Positions 26,801-38,466 of a stretch of DNA of 52,031 bases are shown piece by piece. Positions within the stretch are counted from its first letter, which is position 1. Every line of letters begins with the position of its first letter. The notes under the pieces are model-generated. The model was given only the letters and a program-made list of their open reading frames with translations, ran no database searches and had not been told where the DNA came from. Source of the stretch: a bacterium (GTDB lineage: Bacteria; UBP6; UBA1177); the NCBI GenBank assembly GCA_017963125.1, contig JAGCUA010000045.1, positions 1-52,031 on the forward strand, read 5' to 3'. The position numbers and the translations under genes were made by a program.

Positions 26801-26991
26801 ACTGTTCCTGCGGAAAATTGTTCAAAAGCCATTCTATATTCAATGATTTCGGACACTTCTGGACTTCCGATACAGACGAGACAGAAAATATTCCGTATCT
26901 CTTCAACTTCACGACAGGCGAAGTTACAGGAGGCAACCCGTATTCCGACAATTCCGGATATGTCCGCTGTGTTTCGTCTCTTCAGGTATAA
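23854..26991 (+). CDS. Paralogous lipoprotein with ZU5-like domain, AGDPIM repeats and five DUF1566 domains
   Basis: This 1045-residue protein shares the architecture of its upstream neighbour: a signal peptide with lipobox FAVSC (Cys20), a ZU5-like domain (GGTVESADGKTSVEIPGGAL ... GHFTEYTF) interrupted by seven AGDPIM units, five DDDEP-type acidic units, and five DUF1566-like modules (GGWRMPTPAEIL, DWRLPNKNELA, KWRLPNIDEIR, NWSIPSKEQLF, and a degenerate last one with YWTLPAVYYYL). Identity is highest in the signal peptide, ZU5 part and second DUF1566 module, and low in the last modules, so the pair is an old tandem duplication under divergence. I start at ATG 23854 with AAGGAGG before it; an upstream in-frame start would bury the signal peptide. 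Confidence 0.8.
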   Translation: MKRILCLVLVFTCVLFAVSCSKKKSHKENDYVEKVSKEINAEEGGTVESADGKTSVEIPGGALDGDTTITMTIRDASEYPDEKGKIVSKVVNFEPNGTIFKKPIVITMKVEEGFENKIVAAAVYNEKEGKWSYSENGERAILGRDEAGDPIMMGVSSAGDPIMLGVNSEGALTAAGDPIMSSAAGDPIMLASAGDPIMGAAAGDPIMSSAAGDPIMMSSGHFTEYTFIVLDPKKPAEPDDDEPAETDDDEPVAETDDDEPAETDDDEPAETDDDEPVDDDIVPEPETLYSKVVCTGSRTCFDEDGKPLDVCPETGDMVGQDAGYIFRKSCLPKSFEKIEKAENDVTPYQQIKDNNTGLTWLVTMESSQSYDDIAPYCEETLAEYAGGGWRMPTPAEILTIADHDIFNNLESGKQIKSLYFNVDWEGSQSFWTSNENFYYDTYTGRIGSTEQSGYNGLLCVKGEKYGEVAASDYTSKNENGQEMIFDSKTDLFWQKTSVNGKTWKEALAYCESLEYAGHDDWRLPNKNELATLVDYSKSNPASSFPGMTAELFVTSTSTRNLGEVTIDMKTGLMGTNAGSSESGEYSVICVRSDLLPYPENGIPECGDDGYAPCKAGNITWSQRLYYDAFENESVHWATVARDCREMKGGKWRLPNIDEIRTLFTDDVFKTGGNCGVTAAHNTYEYYEGCNTDALPGHETKLRDYGTLLAGTLSNANPDSGYGRDQWNAWVIDMTTGGMEDVSTIYAPYLIARCVLDDSITVPSIPYTDTENGLVWSSISKKGTWDEAVEYCGTLVEGGSDNWSIPSKEQLFTLVKDCADGSCTPDFSGKYSVFSDIAALLSSDLNDMGGGVTTLDFIDVYDDNIEIYSHFYNWESEIQARCVRLTEDPLENPDKLDEEEDFPYARGGLLWSKKSELVYSLSEAEAYCSSLNDAEYGYEQYADYGIYWTLPAVYYYLDVLVDEDSDCSSQCYESIELENGDTYDCSCGKLFKSHSIFNDFGHFWTSDTDETENIPYLFNFTTGEVTGGNPYSDNSGYVRCVSSLQV
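24289..24501 (+). repeat. AGDPIM-coding repeat array, second lipoprotein
   Basis: Seven copies of AGDPIM occur, with spacers of 3 to about 10 residues (MGVSS, LGVNSEGALTA, SSA, LAS, GAA, SSA). The number of copies equals that in the upstream paralogue although the spacers differ, which hints at selection on copy number. Confidence 0.9.
24564..24690 (+). repeat. Acidic ETDDDEP-coding tandem repeat, second lipoprotein
   Basis: Five in-phase units encode DDDEPAET or DDDEPVAET. It occupies the same position between the ZU5-like domain and the DUF1566 modules as in the upstream paralogue. Confidence 0.88.
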
Positions 26992-27031
26992 AAATCATAG
27001 AATCACCGGAATAAAAAATCGATAAATGAAA

Positions 27032-27057
27032 AGACGCCATAATATGACGTCTCTTTT
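27032..27057 (+). terminator. Rho-independent terminator made from a palindromic repeat (copy 2)
   Basis: The stem AGACGCCAT / ATGACGTCT with loop AAT (27032-27052) is followed by CTTTTT. It lies 40 bases after the second lipoprotein stop. The same hairpin with another loop occurs at 15690-15710. Confidence 0.65.
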
Positions 27058-27060
27058 TGT

Positions 27061-27100
27061 AGAGAATTTAGGGAGTCTAAGGAATCTAAGGAGTTTAGGG
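27061..27100. repeat. Degenerate tandem repeat of about 9-10 bases
   Basis: The stretch consists of four related units, GAGAATTTAGG, GAGTCTAAG, GAATCTAAG and GAGTTTAGG. It lies between two palindromic repeats in the convergent gap of the lipoprotein gene and gyrA. Confidence 0.55.
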
Positions 27101-27118
27101 ATCGGCGAAATACAAATG

Positions 27119-27146
27119 GTAGAGACGTTTCATGAAACGTCTCTAC
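27119..27146. repeat. 28-base perfect palindrome (REP-like), copy A
   Basis: The sequence is perfectly self-complementary around the centre CGTTTCATGAAACG, with outer arms GTAGAGA and TCTCTAC. The inner 22 bases recur exactly at 33622-33643. It sits 15 bases beyond the gyrA stop and could also end gyrA transcription, though no long T tract is seen. Confidence 0.85.
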
Positions 27147-27160
27147 AATAAATGAGGGGT

Positions 27161-29698
27161 TTATTCTTCAGAATTGTCGGAATCTTCCGGTTCTTCAGGG
27201 AATTCGGCCTGATTTTCAGGATTATCAATAAGATCAGTTATGTCGCCTGATTCAGACTGAAGGTCTTCGGGATCGATGATCTTTGTGACAGAAACTACAA
27301 GTTCGCCGTTTTCGACTTTGAAGAGTCTGACGCCTTTCGTATTCCTGCCGATTACGCTGATTCCGCTGACCGGGATCCTGATTGCCTGACCGTTGGAAGT
27401 GATGAGCATAGCCTCGTCGTTCTGGTTGACTTTGAGAACACCGACGACGTATCCGTTTTCTTCGGAAGTCTTGATGGTGATGATACCTTTGCCACCTCTC
27501 GACTGAAGTCTGTAATCTTCGACCGGAGTGCGTTTTCCGATACCTTTGTCGGTGATCGAAAGAAGCGTCGTTCCTTCTTCGATGACATCCATCGTGACGA
27601 CTTCATCATCGCTGTTGATCCTGATACCGCGGACACCTGCAGCTACGCGGCCCATCGCCCTGACATCGTTTTCATTGAAGCGGATGCTGAGGCCTTTCTT
27701 CGTTGCGAGAACGACATCGTCGTTTCCTTTCGTGATCTTGACTTCGATAAGCTCATCACCTTCGTTGAGTTTGATAGCCTTTTTGCCGTTCGTGCGCTGG
27801 GTCTTGTATTCCATGATGTCGGTCTTCTTGACGGTTCCGTTCTTGGTTCCCATCATTATGAATTCGCCGTCAACGAACTCTTTGATAGGAAGAACGGCTG
27901 CGATCTTCTCGTCCTTTTCGATGTTGACGAGGTTGATTATCGGTTTGCCTCTGCTGTTTCTTGCCGCTTCCGGAAGCTGATGGACTTTGATCCAGTAAAC
28001 TTTGCCGTAGGAAGTGAAGAGAAGGAGAAGCGTGTGGCTGCTTGCCACGAAAATGTTCTTGACGTAGTCGTTTTCCTTCGGATTTATCGCGTTGATCCCT
28101 TTGCCGCCGCGTTTCTGCTTGCGGTAGAGGTCAAGCGGAGTGCGTTTGATGTAGTTTTCAGTCGTGAGAGTTACGACCATGTCGTCATCGGCGATAAGGT
28201 CTTCGATGTCGATGTCGCCGTCGTAGTTGACGATGTCGGTCTTTCTCTCGTCGCCGTATTTCTCTTTGATTTCCTTGAGCTCGTCCTTGATCACGCCGAA
28301 AAGAACGTGTTCGTTCGCAAGGATCTCTTTGTACCATTCGATCTTTTTGTAGAGTTCTTCGAGTTCGGCGATGATCTTGTCTCTTTCAAGTCCGGTAAGT
28401 CTGCTCAGTTTCATGTCCAAGATGGCGTTTGCCTGAAGCTTCGAAAGCTCGAATCTCTCCATAAGTCTCGCTCTCGCGTCATCTGTCGAAGCTGACGATC
28501 TGATGATGTGGACGACTTCGTCGATGTTGTCGATAGCGATCTTCAGACCTTCCAAAATGTGAGCGCGTTTTTCAGCTTCGGCAAGCTCGAAACGTGTCCT
28601 TCTCGTTACGACATCCTTTCTGTGGAGGATGAAGTAGTGGAGTGCGTCTTTCAGGTTGATCGTCTTCGGGATGCCGTTGCAGATCGCAAGCATGTTGATG
28701 CCGAAGGAGACCTGAAGCTGTGTCATCTTGAAGAGCTGGTTGAGAAGAATGTTCGGGTCTGCGTCCTTCTTGAGCTCGATGACGACTCTGATCTTCTCGC
28801 GTCTTCCGGACTCGTCGCGGATGTCGTGGATACCTTCGAGTTTCTTTTCCTTAACGAGTTCGGCGATCTGTATTATCATGTTCGCCTTGTTTACCTGATA
28901 AGGAATTTCGTGGATGATTATGCGGTCGCGCGCACCGTTCTGGCCAAGTTCGATCGTCGCTTTCGAGCGGATCTTGATGATGCCTTTACCCGTTTCGTAA
29001 GCCGCTCTGATGCCAGCTTTGCCGAGGATCGAGCCGCCTGTCGGGAAGTCGGGGCCGGTGATGAATTCCATAAGTTCCGGAATGTCTGCATCCGGATTGT
29101 CGATAAGGTGGATCGTCGCGTTTACAGCCTCGGTGATATTGTGCGGCGGGATGTTGCTCGCCATACCGACAGCGATACCGCTTGTTCCGTTGACAAGAAG
29201 TTCCGGGATCTTCGTCGGCATGACTTCGGGTTCCTGCAGACTGCCGTCGTAGTTGTCGCGCATATTGACTGTGTCTTTGTCGAGATCGGCCATGATCTCG
29301 CCCGCGATCTTTGCCATTCTCGCCTCTGTGTACCTCATTGCAGCTGCGCCGTCGCCGTCGACTGAGCCGAAGTTGCCCTGTCCGTCAACGAGAGTGTAGC
29401 GCATCGAGAAATCCTGAGCCATTCTGACAAGTGTCTGGTAAACAGCCTGGTCGCCGTGCGGATGGTATTTACCGATGACGTCGCCGACGATCCTCGCGGA
29501 CTTCTTGTAAGCCGCGTTGTAGGTGTTCCCGAGTTCCTTCATTGCGAAGAGGACCCTGCGGTGAACAGGTTTCAGACCGTCTCTGACATCCGGGAGAGAA
29601 CGGTCGGTGATGACGCTCATCGCATAGTCGATGAACGCCGTTTTCATGGAGTGTTCAATCGCGATATCTTTAATTTTGCCGTGTATCAATTCGTCCAT
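27161..29698 (-). CDS. gyrA: DNA gyrase subunit A
   Basis: This 845-residue protein is the breakage-reunion subunit of gyrase. The catalytic tyrosine is Tyr123 in [14 protein letters not shown]. The N-terminal winged-helix stretch ([20 protein letters not shown]) and the tower and coiled-coil region ([15 protein letters not shown]) are present. The C-terminal pinwheel carries the gyrase box QKRGGKG, which separates it from ParC. The quinolone-determining region reads [10 protein letters not shown], so Gln84 and Gln88 replace E. coli Ser83 and Asp87. The tail is acidic ([11 protein letters not shown]). The start is ATG 29698 behind GGAGGGA, 9 bases after gyrB. Confidence 0.97.
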   Translation of the reverse strand: MDELIHGKIKDIAIEHSMKTAFIDYAMSVITDRSLPDVRDGLKPVHRRVLFAMKELGNTYNAAYKKSARIVGDVIGKYHPHGDQAVYQTLVRMAQDFSMRYTLVDGQGNFGSVDGDGAAAMRYTEARMAKIAGEIMADLDKDTVNMRDNYDGSLQEPEVMPTKIPELLVNGTSGIAVGMASNIPPHNITEAVNATIHLIDNPDADIPELMEFITGPDFPTGGSILGKAGIRAAYETGKGIIKIRSKATIELGQNGARDRIIIHEIPYQVNKANMIIQIAELVKEKKLEGIHDIRDESGRREKIRVVIELKKDADPNILLNQLFKMTQLQVSFGINMLAICNGIPKTINLKDALHYFILHRKDVVTRRTRFELAEAEKRAHILEGLKIAIDNIDEVVHIIRSSASTDDARARLMERFELSKLQANAILDMKLSRLTGLERDKIIAELEELYKKIEWYKEILANEHVLFGVIKDELKEIKEKYGDERKTDIVNYDGDIDIEDLIADDDMVVTLTTENYIKRTPLDLYRKQKRGGKGINAINPKENDYVKNIFVASSHTLLLLFTSYGKVYWIKVHQLPEAARNSRGKPIINLVNIEKDEKIAAVLPIKEFVDGEFIMMGTKNGTVKKTDIMEYKTQRTNGKKAIKLNEGDELIEVKITKGNDDVVLATKKGLSIRFNENDVRAMGRVAAGVRGIRINSDDEVVTMDVIEEGTTLLSITDKGIGKRTPVEDYRLQSRGGKGIITIKTSEENGYVVGVLKVNQNDEAMLITSNGQAIRIPVSGISVIGRNTKGVRLFKVENGELVVSVTKIIDPEDLQSESGDITDLIDNPENQAEFPEEPEDSDNSEE

Positions 29699-29707
29699 TT
29701 TTCCCTC

Positions 29708-32413
<2,706 letters not shown>

Positions 32414-33229
32414 TTACGATTTTTTGAGCAGAAAAAGCGGCTCTCCGACACCGATTTTTTCACCTTGTGAGACCATCGGTTTTTCGACCGCTTCTTCTGG
32501 AACAAGAAGAACGATAGTTGAACCCATTTCGAACATTCCGAGTTCGTCGTTCTGCGAATATTTCACATCGTTTTTTATCCATTCGTCAGAAAATTTTTCG
32601 GTGAAATTCATCTTTATCGAGCCTACGAAAGTCGCTCCGACCGCAGTGTAGAAGTAGGTAAAGTTCTCCGCCTTGAATTTCGTGACGACGCGCTCGTTGC
32701 GGATGAAAAGCCTGTCGATGTTGTTGAGCCCGAGCGAATTGACCGGGAAAAGCCGCCAGCCAGTGTGGATGTGCGCAGAAAGAGTCGACTCGACAGGAAC
32801 ATGAAATCTGTGGTAGTCGCGCGGCGAAAGATAGATCGTTGCGAGCCAGAAGCCTTTTTCAAAGGGGAGTTCTTTTTTTATAAGATCAGAAACGAGATAG
32901 TTCTTTCCTTTTACCTGTGTTGCAACATCGGCATGGATGTTTTCAAGAACGCTGACAACTCCGTCGCAGGGCGAAAGAAAGGCGTTTTTGTCATTTTTCA
33001 GCGGACGAGCCGAAGGATCGAGTTTTCTCGTGAAGAAGGCACAGAGAGAATCGTAATCGTCAAGCTCTCCTTCGAAATTTTTCATATCGATTTCATAGTG
33101 CGAAGCATAAATCTGAATCGCTTTCTGAATGAGCAGGGCAGGGAACTCCAGTTTCGTGATCTTTCCCCAGATGCGGCTCAAAAACGGGAACGAAATTATG
33201 AAAAGGAAGAAAAGTTTCAAGTGTTTCAT
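32414..33229 (-). CDS. psd: Phosphatidylserine decarboxylase proenzyme
   Basis: This 271-residue protein converts phosphatidylserine to phosphatidylethanolamine at the inner membrane. It has a hydrophobic N-terminus (LKLFFLFIISFPFL), FFTRKLDPSARP, FLSPCDGVVS, YLSPRDYHRFHVPV with the conserved histidines, VGATFVGSI, and the self-cleavage site in FEMGSTIVLL, where cutting before Ser would leave a pyruvoyl group. The usual LGST is here MGST. I start at ATG 33229 with GGAG upstream; a TTG 12 bases earlier is inside that ribosome site. No phosphatidylserine synthase gene is adjacent. Confidence 0.93.
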   Translation of the reverse strand: MKHLKLFFLFIISFPFLSRIWGKITKLEFPALLIQKAIQIYASHYEIDMKNFEGELDDYDSLCAFFTRKLDPSARPLKNDKNAFLSPCDGVVSVLENIHADVATQVKGKNYLVSDLIKKELPFEKGFWLATIYLSPRDYHRFHVPVESTLSAHIHTGWRLFPVNSLGLNNIDRLFIRNERVVTKFKAENFTYFYTAVGATFVGSIKMNFTEKFSDEWIKNDVKYSQNDELGMFEMGSTIVLLVPEEAVEKPMVSQGEKIGVGEPLFLLKKS

Positions 33230-33322
33230 GAAAAACTCCAAAAATCCAAAAACCGTGGGATTATAACGATTTTTCGCGCCGCAGCAACTTTCTTAGCGGC
33301 GCGTGAAGGCGCGCAGTGTCAT

Positions 33323-33354
33323 CGTAACGACGTAACGTCGTAACGCCGTGACGT
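33323..33354. repeat. Tandem 8-mer array (CGTAACGN x4)
   Basis: Four head-to-tail units read CGTAACGA, CGTAACGT, CGTAACGC and CGTGACGT. Copies of GGCGCGC lie on both sides (about 33308 and 33359). The block sits in the divergent gap between psd and tRNA-Thr and is much more GC-rich than its surroundings. Confidence 0.7.
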
Positions 33355-33379
33355 CGAATGGCGCGCCAAAGGAAAAAAA

Positions 33380-33407
33380 TTGACTTTTGACAATTTTTTT
33401 CTATACT
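33380..33407 (+). promoter_or_regulatory. Promoter of tRNA-Thr
   Basis: TTGACT (33380-33385), a 16-base spacer and TATACT (33402-33407) are followed by a GC-rich discriminator (CCCGCCCC) and the tRNA 15 bases after the -10 box. A GC-rich discriminator is typical of stringently controlled stable RNA promoters. Confidence 0.7.
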
Positions 33408-33421
33408 CCCGCCCCGATGGT

Positions 33422-33497
33422 GCTACCGTGGCTCAGTCGGTAGAGCAGCTGATTCGTAATCAGCAGGTCGGGTGTTCGAGTCACCTCGGTAGCTCCA
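33422..33497 (+). tRNA. tRNA-Thr, anticodon CGT, with encoded CCA
   Basis: The acceptor stem GCTACCG (33422-33428) pairs with CGGTAGC (33487-33493). The D arm is GCTC...GAGC (33431-33446). The anticodon stem GCTGA/TCAGC (33448-33452, 33460-33464) closes the loop TTCGTAA with anticodon CGT (33455-33457), which reads ACG (Thr). The T arm GGGTG-TTCGAGT-CACCT pairs with one G-T. The discriminator is T and CCA is encoded at 33495-33497. A promoter lies immediately upstream. Confidence 0.96.
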
Positions 33498-33557
33498 TTT
33501 CTTTTTTGAAATCCAACAAAATTTTGGCTTTTGATTTTTTTACCGCCGCCTTTCGTT

Positions 33558-33615
33558 CGTCATGTTGAACGAATGTGAAACATCTTTGAGATTCTTCGCT
33601 GTGCTCAGAATGACG
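33558..33615. repeat. 58-base imperfect inverted repeat element
   Basis: The left end (CGTCATGTTGAACGAATG) and the reverse complement of the right end (CGTCATTCTGAGCACAGC) are related, giving an imperfect hairpin with termini CGTCAT/ATGACG. The type, with GATTCTTCGC and TCAGAATGACG, resembles a dispersed palindromic repeat I recall from many bacterial genomes. It is followed directly by copy B of the GAGACG palindrome. Confidence 0.6.
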
Positions 33616-33621
33616 CCGAAT

Positions 33622-33643
33622 GAGACGTTTCATGAAACGTCTC
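33622..33643. repeat. 22-base perfect palindrome (REP-like), copy B
   Basis: It is identical to the inner 22 bases of the palindrome at 27119-27146 and is followed by the same TAC. It lies just beyond the stop of the VWA lipoprotein gene, again at a gene 3' end. Confidence 0.85.
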
Positions 33644-33667
33644 TACGGAGATGCCGTGGTTTTCAGA

Positions 33668-35443
33668 TTATTTCGTAGATCCTTCCGGAACGATGACGTG
33701 GATCAGATGGCTTGAAAGGTATGAACCGTTTCCGAGAACTGTTGCGTGGGCTTCGAATTTGAGGAAGTTGCCTGAACTGTTTGTGCAGAAATCATTGTAA
33801 AAGTGAACATCGAAGGTGACTTCTGCATTCTGCGGAACAGAGAAGAATGTTGTTTCGTTGTGTTCGATAGTGTCAGGATCAGACGAAAGTGCCTTCGATG
33901 ATTTTACGAATTCTGCCGCATTCGTGCCGTTGCACTCGTCGTCGCTGATTCCGCCTGTCGTAACGTCCATATCGATCCATGTGGTGAGCTGTTTGATTGC
34001 TTCGGTTACGTTGCCGCCGATCCCTGTTCCGTCAGCCTGTTCAGTGTGGTAAAGGAAAGGCTGGTTGTTTGCATCAACGGATCCTGTTGCCTCAGCAAAT
34101 GCCGTGAACCACTTTTTCGCAGAATCTGTTTTTTTGCCGTTGTCGTCGAAACCTGAATCGATACCGATGAATTTTGCACCGATTCCGTTCATTCCGGCGA
34201 TCGCCATGTCAACAGAAAGCTCTTTTGTTCCAGCATCGAACATGCAGGAGGTGTTGAGAGTCGTCTGAGAGCCGTACGGAACGCAGTCATCAGAATCTTC
34301 GTCGGTGATTACGACAAAAATTGGCATCGATTTCTTTCTCATGCAGAGTGCACCGGCCGTTCCGAGCTTGTCTGCAGCCGAGCAGTCGGCTTTCTGGACA
34401 TTGTATTTTGCACTGTGCATAACGCCCATGAGCGGATCCTGGCATTTGTTCATTGCGCACGGAAGAAGGCTTCCTGTGTAAGCTTCGCCGGTTGCAGCAA
34501 GGTAGATCGCGTAGATCGCAAGTTCGTTGCCCTGGTCGCCTTTCAGGTTTCCGATAGCGTCTTTAACTGCATCTGCATCGGTCGTCATCGTCTGCTCGAC
34601 AATGTAAGGCTTTTCCCAGCCGAATCTTACGAGGCCGAACGAAGCGTAGTTCGGGTTGTCTGCAAACTGGTTTGCGATCGCATCGACAACTTTTTCTTTT
34701 ACTTCCTCTTTCAGCTTGTTGATTTCATCGCCCATCGAGCCAGAGTCATCGAAGAAGATCGCTACGTCGATTGCTTCGATCTTTGTCGAGAAAGTAAGTG
34801 TTCTTGTTACATCGTCCGGAGCCATATAAGGAAGAACGACATAGAAAAGTCCGGCCGGAATGTGATCGCTGTCGTCAAGCGGATTTGAGCCGTAAGCTAT
34901 TTCCGCAAGGTCGTCGTCACCGTCGCCGTCCGTATCTTTGAGCAGCGGATCTGTTCCCTGTTCTTTCTCTTTTTTGTCGGAAAGACCGTCATTGTCGCTG
35001 TCTTTGTCGTCAAAATCGAATATTCCGTCGCCGTCCGTGTCTCTGCAAGGCTGCTCGGGGCATTCCTGATTGTCGGGAACTCCGTCACCGTCGCTGTCTA
35101 CATCAAGGCAGTTGGGAAGTGAATCGCCGTCATGGTCTTCGCATCCTTCTACGCCGTTGGGAATTCCGTCGCCGTCATCATCAGCATCGTCAGGACCGCA
35201 CATACAGACCGGACCGTCATCGATATCAGTATCGGTATCTGTTTCCGGCTCGGTATCTGTCTCTGTGTCCGAGGTGTCCGGAGTTTCCGTATCACCCGTG
35301 TCGGAATCTGTGTCAGAGGTTGGATCTGAAGAAGTATCAGCCTCTGTGTCGTTCGTGTCATTCGGTTCATCGTCGCTTGCACATGCCGCAAAGAAGCAGC
35401 AGAATGCGAAAGCTGCAAGCAGTGCAATTAAATTTTTTTTCAT
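33668..35443 (-). CDS. Lipoprotein with thrombospondin-3 calcium repeats and a VWA domain
   Basis: The protein has 591 residues. The signal peptide ends in lipobox FFAAC (Cys21). A Thr/Asp/Glu/Ser linker follows (about 22-75; repeated DTDSDT, DTETD), then a run of TSP3-type DxDxDG calcium loops ([67 protein letters not shown]; about 78-190). The VWA domain has the MIDAS motif in [17 protein letters not shown], with a Thr and Asp downstream ([11 protein letters not shown]). It is probably a surface adhesin or metal-dependent binding protein. The start is ATG 35443 with GGAGG; a TATAAT on the minus strand (35488-35483) may be its -10. Confidence 0.85.
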   Translation of the reverse strand: MKKNLIALLAAFAFCCFFAACASDDEPNDTNDTEADTSSDPTSDTDSDTGDTETPDTSDTETDTEPETDTDTDIDDGPVCMCGPDDADDDGDGIPNGVEGCEDHDGDSLPNCLDVDSDGDGVPDNQECPEQPCRDTDGDGIFDFDDKDSDNDGLSDKKEKEQGTDPLLKDTDGDGDDDLAEIAYGSNPLDDSDHIPAGLFYVVLPYMAPDDVTRTLTFSTKIEAIDVAIFFDDSGSMGDEINKLKEEVKEKVVDAIANQFADNPNYASFGLVRFGWEKPYIVEQTMTTDADAVKDAIGNLKGDQGNELAIYAIYLAATGEAYTGSLLPCAMNKCQDPLMGVMHSAKYNVQKADCSAADKLGTAGALCMRKKSMPIFVVITDEDSDDCVPYGSQTTLNTSCMFDAGTKELSVDMAIAGMNGIGAKFIGIDSGFDDNGKKTDSAKKWFTAFAEATGSVDANNQPFLYHTEQADGTGIGGNVTEAIKQLTTWIDMDVTTGGISDDECNGTNAAEFVKSSKALSSDPDTIEHNETTFFSVPQNAEVTFDVHFYNDFCTNSSGNFLKFEAHATVLGNGSYLSSHLIHVIVPEGSTK

Positions 35444-35538
35444 AGAAACCTCCAAAAAGTGTAAAAAACACCAACGGCGGAGATTATATATGAAAAAATA
35501 ATAAAAAAAAGTCTTTTTTTGCTTGTCGGGAGAGGAAA

Positions 35539-38439
35539 CTAATCGTCGTAATCGTCTTCTTCGTTCTTGTCTTCGCCTTTTGTAAACGTTACGAATTTTG
35601 AAATGGTTTTCGTTTTGGCACCCGGACCTGTGACTGCAACGGAAATGCGGTTGTATTTCTTCTTCATTTCAACGTTTACGCTGAAGGTTCCCTGATTTTC
35701 GCCTTTTTCTATGCGTTTGTAGAAAACTTTCTTTCCGTTGAGGAAGACGAAAGCGTCTTTGACTTCATCAGGATTGATCCCGAATTTTATTTCAACCGAT
35801 TTCTGGTCGGTGACGAGCGGTGTTTTGTCGAAAGTGATTTCAGGCATACTTACCGGATATTCGTTGTCGATTTTGATCAAGCCTTTTCCCGTTGCCGGAG
35901 CCGCATTTTCGGCTTTCGCCCAGAGACCGTTTTCGAGAAGCAGCGCGCCGCCGCATTTTCCCGAGGTGCCGGCATTTCCTTCAACTGAGACGGTGCCGGT
36001 TTTTGTTGAAAGGTCCGATGCGCTGAAAAGTTCTGTTCCTTTCGGCAGGAAGAACGTCGACTTGGCCTCTTCGAAGGTGCATTTCGCCGCATCAGCAAAG
36101 GGTATGTCGAATTCTGCGCTGTATTTAAGCTTGTAATCGTAAACCGAAATCGAAAGTTTCTGCTTTGCCAGATCTTCTTTTTTAGCCGGTTTTTCGGTTT
36201 TGAAGGTGAATTTCGCATTCATCTGTTTACCGGGCTCGAGCGTGAAGGAATTCGTTCCGTTCTCGATGAATATCTCTTCGGTGTCGTTGGTGTTTATCAG
36301 CATAGCCTTTCCTTCGAGGACTGCGCCTTTGCCGTTGTTCGTCACCATGAGTGTGAGCTCGGCCGCTTCTCCGCTCTGTATGAAGCCGTCACGGTTTCCG
36401 TTCGTTTCGGCCGCGATGACCGCGAATTTGAGATCAGGCTGCTCAACAGGAAGTGTCTCAATAGCGAAATTTTCGGTTTTTATCTCTTTTTTCTTCTCAG
36501 GCTCATTGAGGTAGAGTTTCATTGTTCCCTCGGTTTTCTGCCACTGGACCGATTCCGGAAGTTTGACGTTGACAGTGCGTTCGACCGAGCCGCTGAATGT
36601 ACCGAAAGGAATTTCGATGCGTCTGAGGTTTTTGATCGGTGATTCGAAAACGCCGAGAAGATTTTCGATCTCGCCTTCGATCTCGGCTTTGAAAGTGAAT
36701 TTCGCCGTTTCGCCCCCTTTGAATTTTCCGTCACTCAGCATCGTAACCTTCAAAGTGTCGGCTTTCGGCTGTGCAAGAGAAACTTTATCCTTCCAGTTTA
36801 TGCCGTTTTCATGCAGTTTCGCAAGGATCTTTTTCCACTCTTCGTCCTTTATGAGCTGAGAACTTTCGTAAGCTTTCTTGTTTTGCGTCATCTGTTGCGC
36901 TATCTTGACGGCGATCTCGATCTCCTCGTCGCTTCTGAATTCGTCGTCCTTCTGTTCGCGGCGTTCCTTTATGAGAGTCTTTACATCTTTGTATTCTTTG
37001 AAGTAGCGGATGGTCGTGAGCGGTTTTTCGATCGTTTTAGGTGCATAACGGCTGACGATGTGCTCTTCGAGGTCGCCTTCCTTCAGGATGTTTTCGCCCG
37101 AATCGAAGACCGAAATCTTGTCGGGGTGGATGAAAACGGCTCTTGTTTCGATGTCGGGCGTGATTCCGACAGACTGGATCGAGATATTGCCGGGAGTGAG
37201 ATACTCTGCGATGGTAAGTTTCATGCCGCCGCCGCCGGGAGTGCCGATTATCGTCTGGACGCTTCCTTTACCGAAGCTCTTTCTTCCGAGGACCGTCGCT
37301 CTGCCGTTCTTTTTTAGCGCAGCAGTGACGATCTCGGTAGCTGATGCAGAACCTTCGTTTATCATGACTATTATAGGAATATCGAGGATGTCGCTGCGTT
37401 TTTTCTTGGCGTAGTTGAGTTCGATCTCTTCATCGTCTTCGACTGTCGCAACGATTACGCCTTTGTCGAGGAAAATATCGCTTATAGCTATCGCCTGGGA
37501 AAGAAGTCCGCCGGAATTGTTGCGCATATCGAGAATAAGGGCTTTCATCCCTTTTTTCTTGAGTCCGTCAAGCTCTTCAACGAGGGTAGAGTAGGTATTC
37601 TCCATGAAGCCTGAGAGGTTGATGTAGCCTATTCCAGGCTGAGGCATTGCGGCAAGGACCGATGTGATCTTTATTATCGCTCTCGTGATTTCGAATTTCA
37701 GCAGTTCAGGAACTCCTTCGCGTCTTATCATCAGCGTGATCTGTGTTCCGGGTTCGCCTCTCATTTTGCTGACAGCCTTGTCGAGAGTGAGGTTTACCGC
37801 AGAAGTGTCGTCGATCTGGACAATAACGTCGTTTGCCTCGATTCCTGCTTTTGTAGCCGGAGTTCCCTTCATCGGGGAGATAACAGTGATTTCGCCGTTG
37901 TCGTTCATGCCGACTACTATGCCGAGACCGCCGAAATTTCCGCCTGTGGACTGTTCAAAATCGTCAAAATCCTTCGGCGTGAAAAGGTAGGAGTGAGGAT
38001 CGAGCTTCTTGAGGATCCCGTTTATCGCTATGTATTCGATATCGTCTTTCGTGAGCGGAGGTTCGGGCATATACTCTTTATCGAGATTGATATAGACCGC
38101 TCTCAACGCGTATGCCACGTCAACGACATCGCGCAGACTTTTGACCTTTATAGTATGCTTTTTGTTGTAAATCTGCAGATTTATTATCCTTTTCGCTTTA
38201 TCATAGGAGATGAGCGTTTCGGGAAGCGAATCCTGAACTGCATCAAGGGCGTATGAGAGAAGATCTTCTGACTTGATTTTCGACTTGTCAAGATAGCGTT
38301 TTTCAGCTGTTTTGAGGGCGAAAACCGTCAATTCTCCTTTCTGCAGAGAGTTCTCTTTATTGAAATGCAGTCCGAAAAAGTCGGCATTAAGAACGAACGC
38401 CAGAAACAGAACCAGCACAAGAGCCAATTTCTTCTTCAT
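35539..38439 (-). CDS. S41 family C-terminal processing peptidase with long C-terminal extension
   Basis: The protein has 966 residues. A signal peptide (about 1-19) sends it to the periplasm. After a helical N-domain comes a PDZ domain (about 168-255; [39 protein letters not shown]). The S41 core follows, with the catalytic dyad Ser366 (NEGSASATE) and Lys391 (SFGKGSVQ), 25 residues apart as in characterised CtpA/Prc enzymes. Residues from about 560 add at least three beta-sandwich-like modules, twice the usual CtpA length. The C-terminus is acidic. It starts 27 bases after the membrane-protein operon, so it is probably its seventh gene and may process a component of it. Confidence 0.9.
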   Translation of the reverse strand: MKKKLALVLVLFLAFVLNADFFGLHFNKENSLQKGELTVFALKTAEKRYLDKSKIKSEDLLSYALDAVQDSLPETLISYDKAKRIINLQIYNKKHTIKVKSLRDVVDVAYALRAVYINLDKEYMPEPPLTKDDIEYIAINGILKKLDPHSYLFTPKDFDDFEQSTGGNFGGLGIVVGMNDNGEITVISPMKGTPATKAGIEANDVIVQIDDTSAVNLTLDKAVSKMRGEPGTQITLMIRREGVPELLKFEITRAIIKITSVLAAMPQPGIGYINLSGFMENTYSTLVEELDGLKKKGMKALILDMRNNSGGLLSQAIAISDIFLDKGVIVATVEDDEEIELNYAKKKRSDILDIPIIVMINEGSASATEIVTAALKKNGRATVLGRKSFGKGSVQTIIGTPGGGGMKLTIAEYLTPGNISIQSVGITPDIETRAVFIHPDKISVFDSGENILKEGDLEEHIVSRYAPKTIEKPLTTIRYFKEYKDVKTLIKERREQKDDEFRSDEEIEIAVKIAQQMTQNKKAYESSQLIKDEEWKKILAKLHENGINWKDKVSLAQPKADTLKVTMLSDGKFKGGETAKFTFKAEIEGEIENLLGVFESPIKNLRRIEIPFGTFSGSVERTVNVKLPESVQWQKTEGTMKLYLNEPEKKKEIKTENFAIETLPVEQPDLKFAVIAAETNGNRDGFIQSGEAAELTLMVTNNGKGAVLEGKAMLINTNDTEEIFIENGTNSFTLEPGKQMNAKFTFKTEKPAKKEDLAKQKLSISVYDYKLKYSAEFDIPFADAAKCTFEEAKSTFFLPKGTELFSASDLSTKTGTVSVEGNAGTSGKCGGALLLENGLWAKAENAAPATGKGLIKIDNEYPVSMPEITFDKTPLVTDQKSVEIKFGINPDEVKDAFVFLNGKKVFYKRIEKGENQGTFSVNVEMKKKYNRISVAVTGPGAKTKTISKFVTFTKGEDKNEEDDYDD

Positions 38440-38466
38440 TTTCCACCCCTTTATCTCGATTTACTA

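Noticed and set aside
33422..33660. tRNA-Thr considered as an integration site
   Set aside because: No partial tRNA duplicate or integrase gene occurs nearby; the adjacent repeats are small palindromes.
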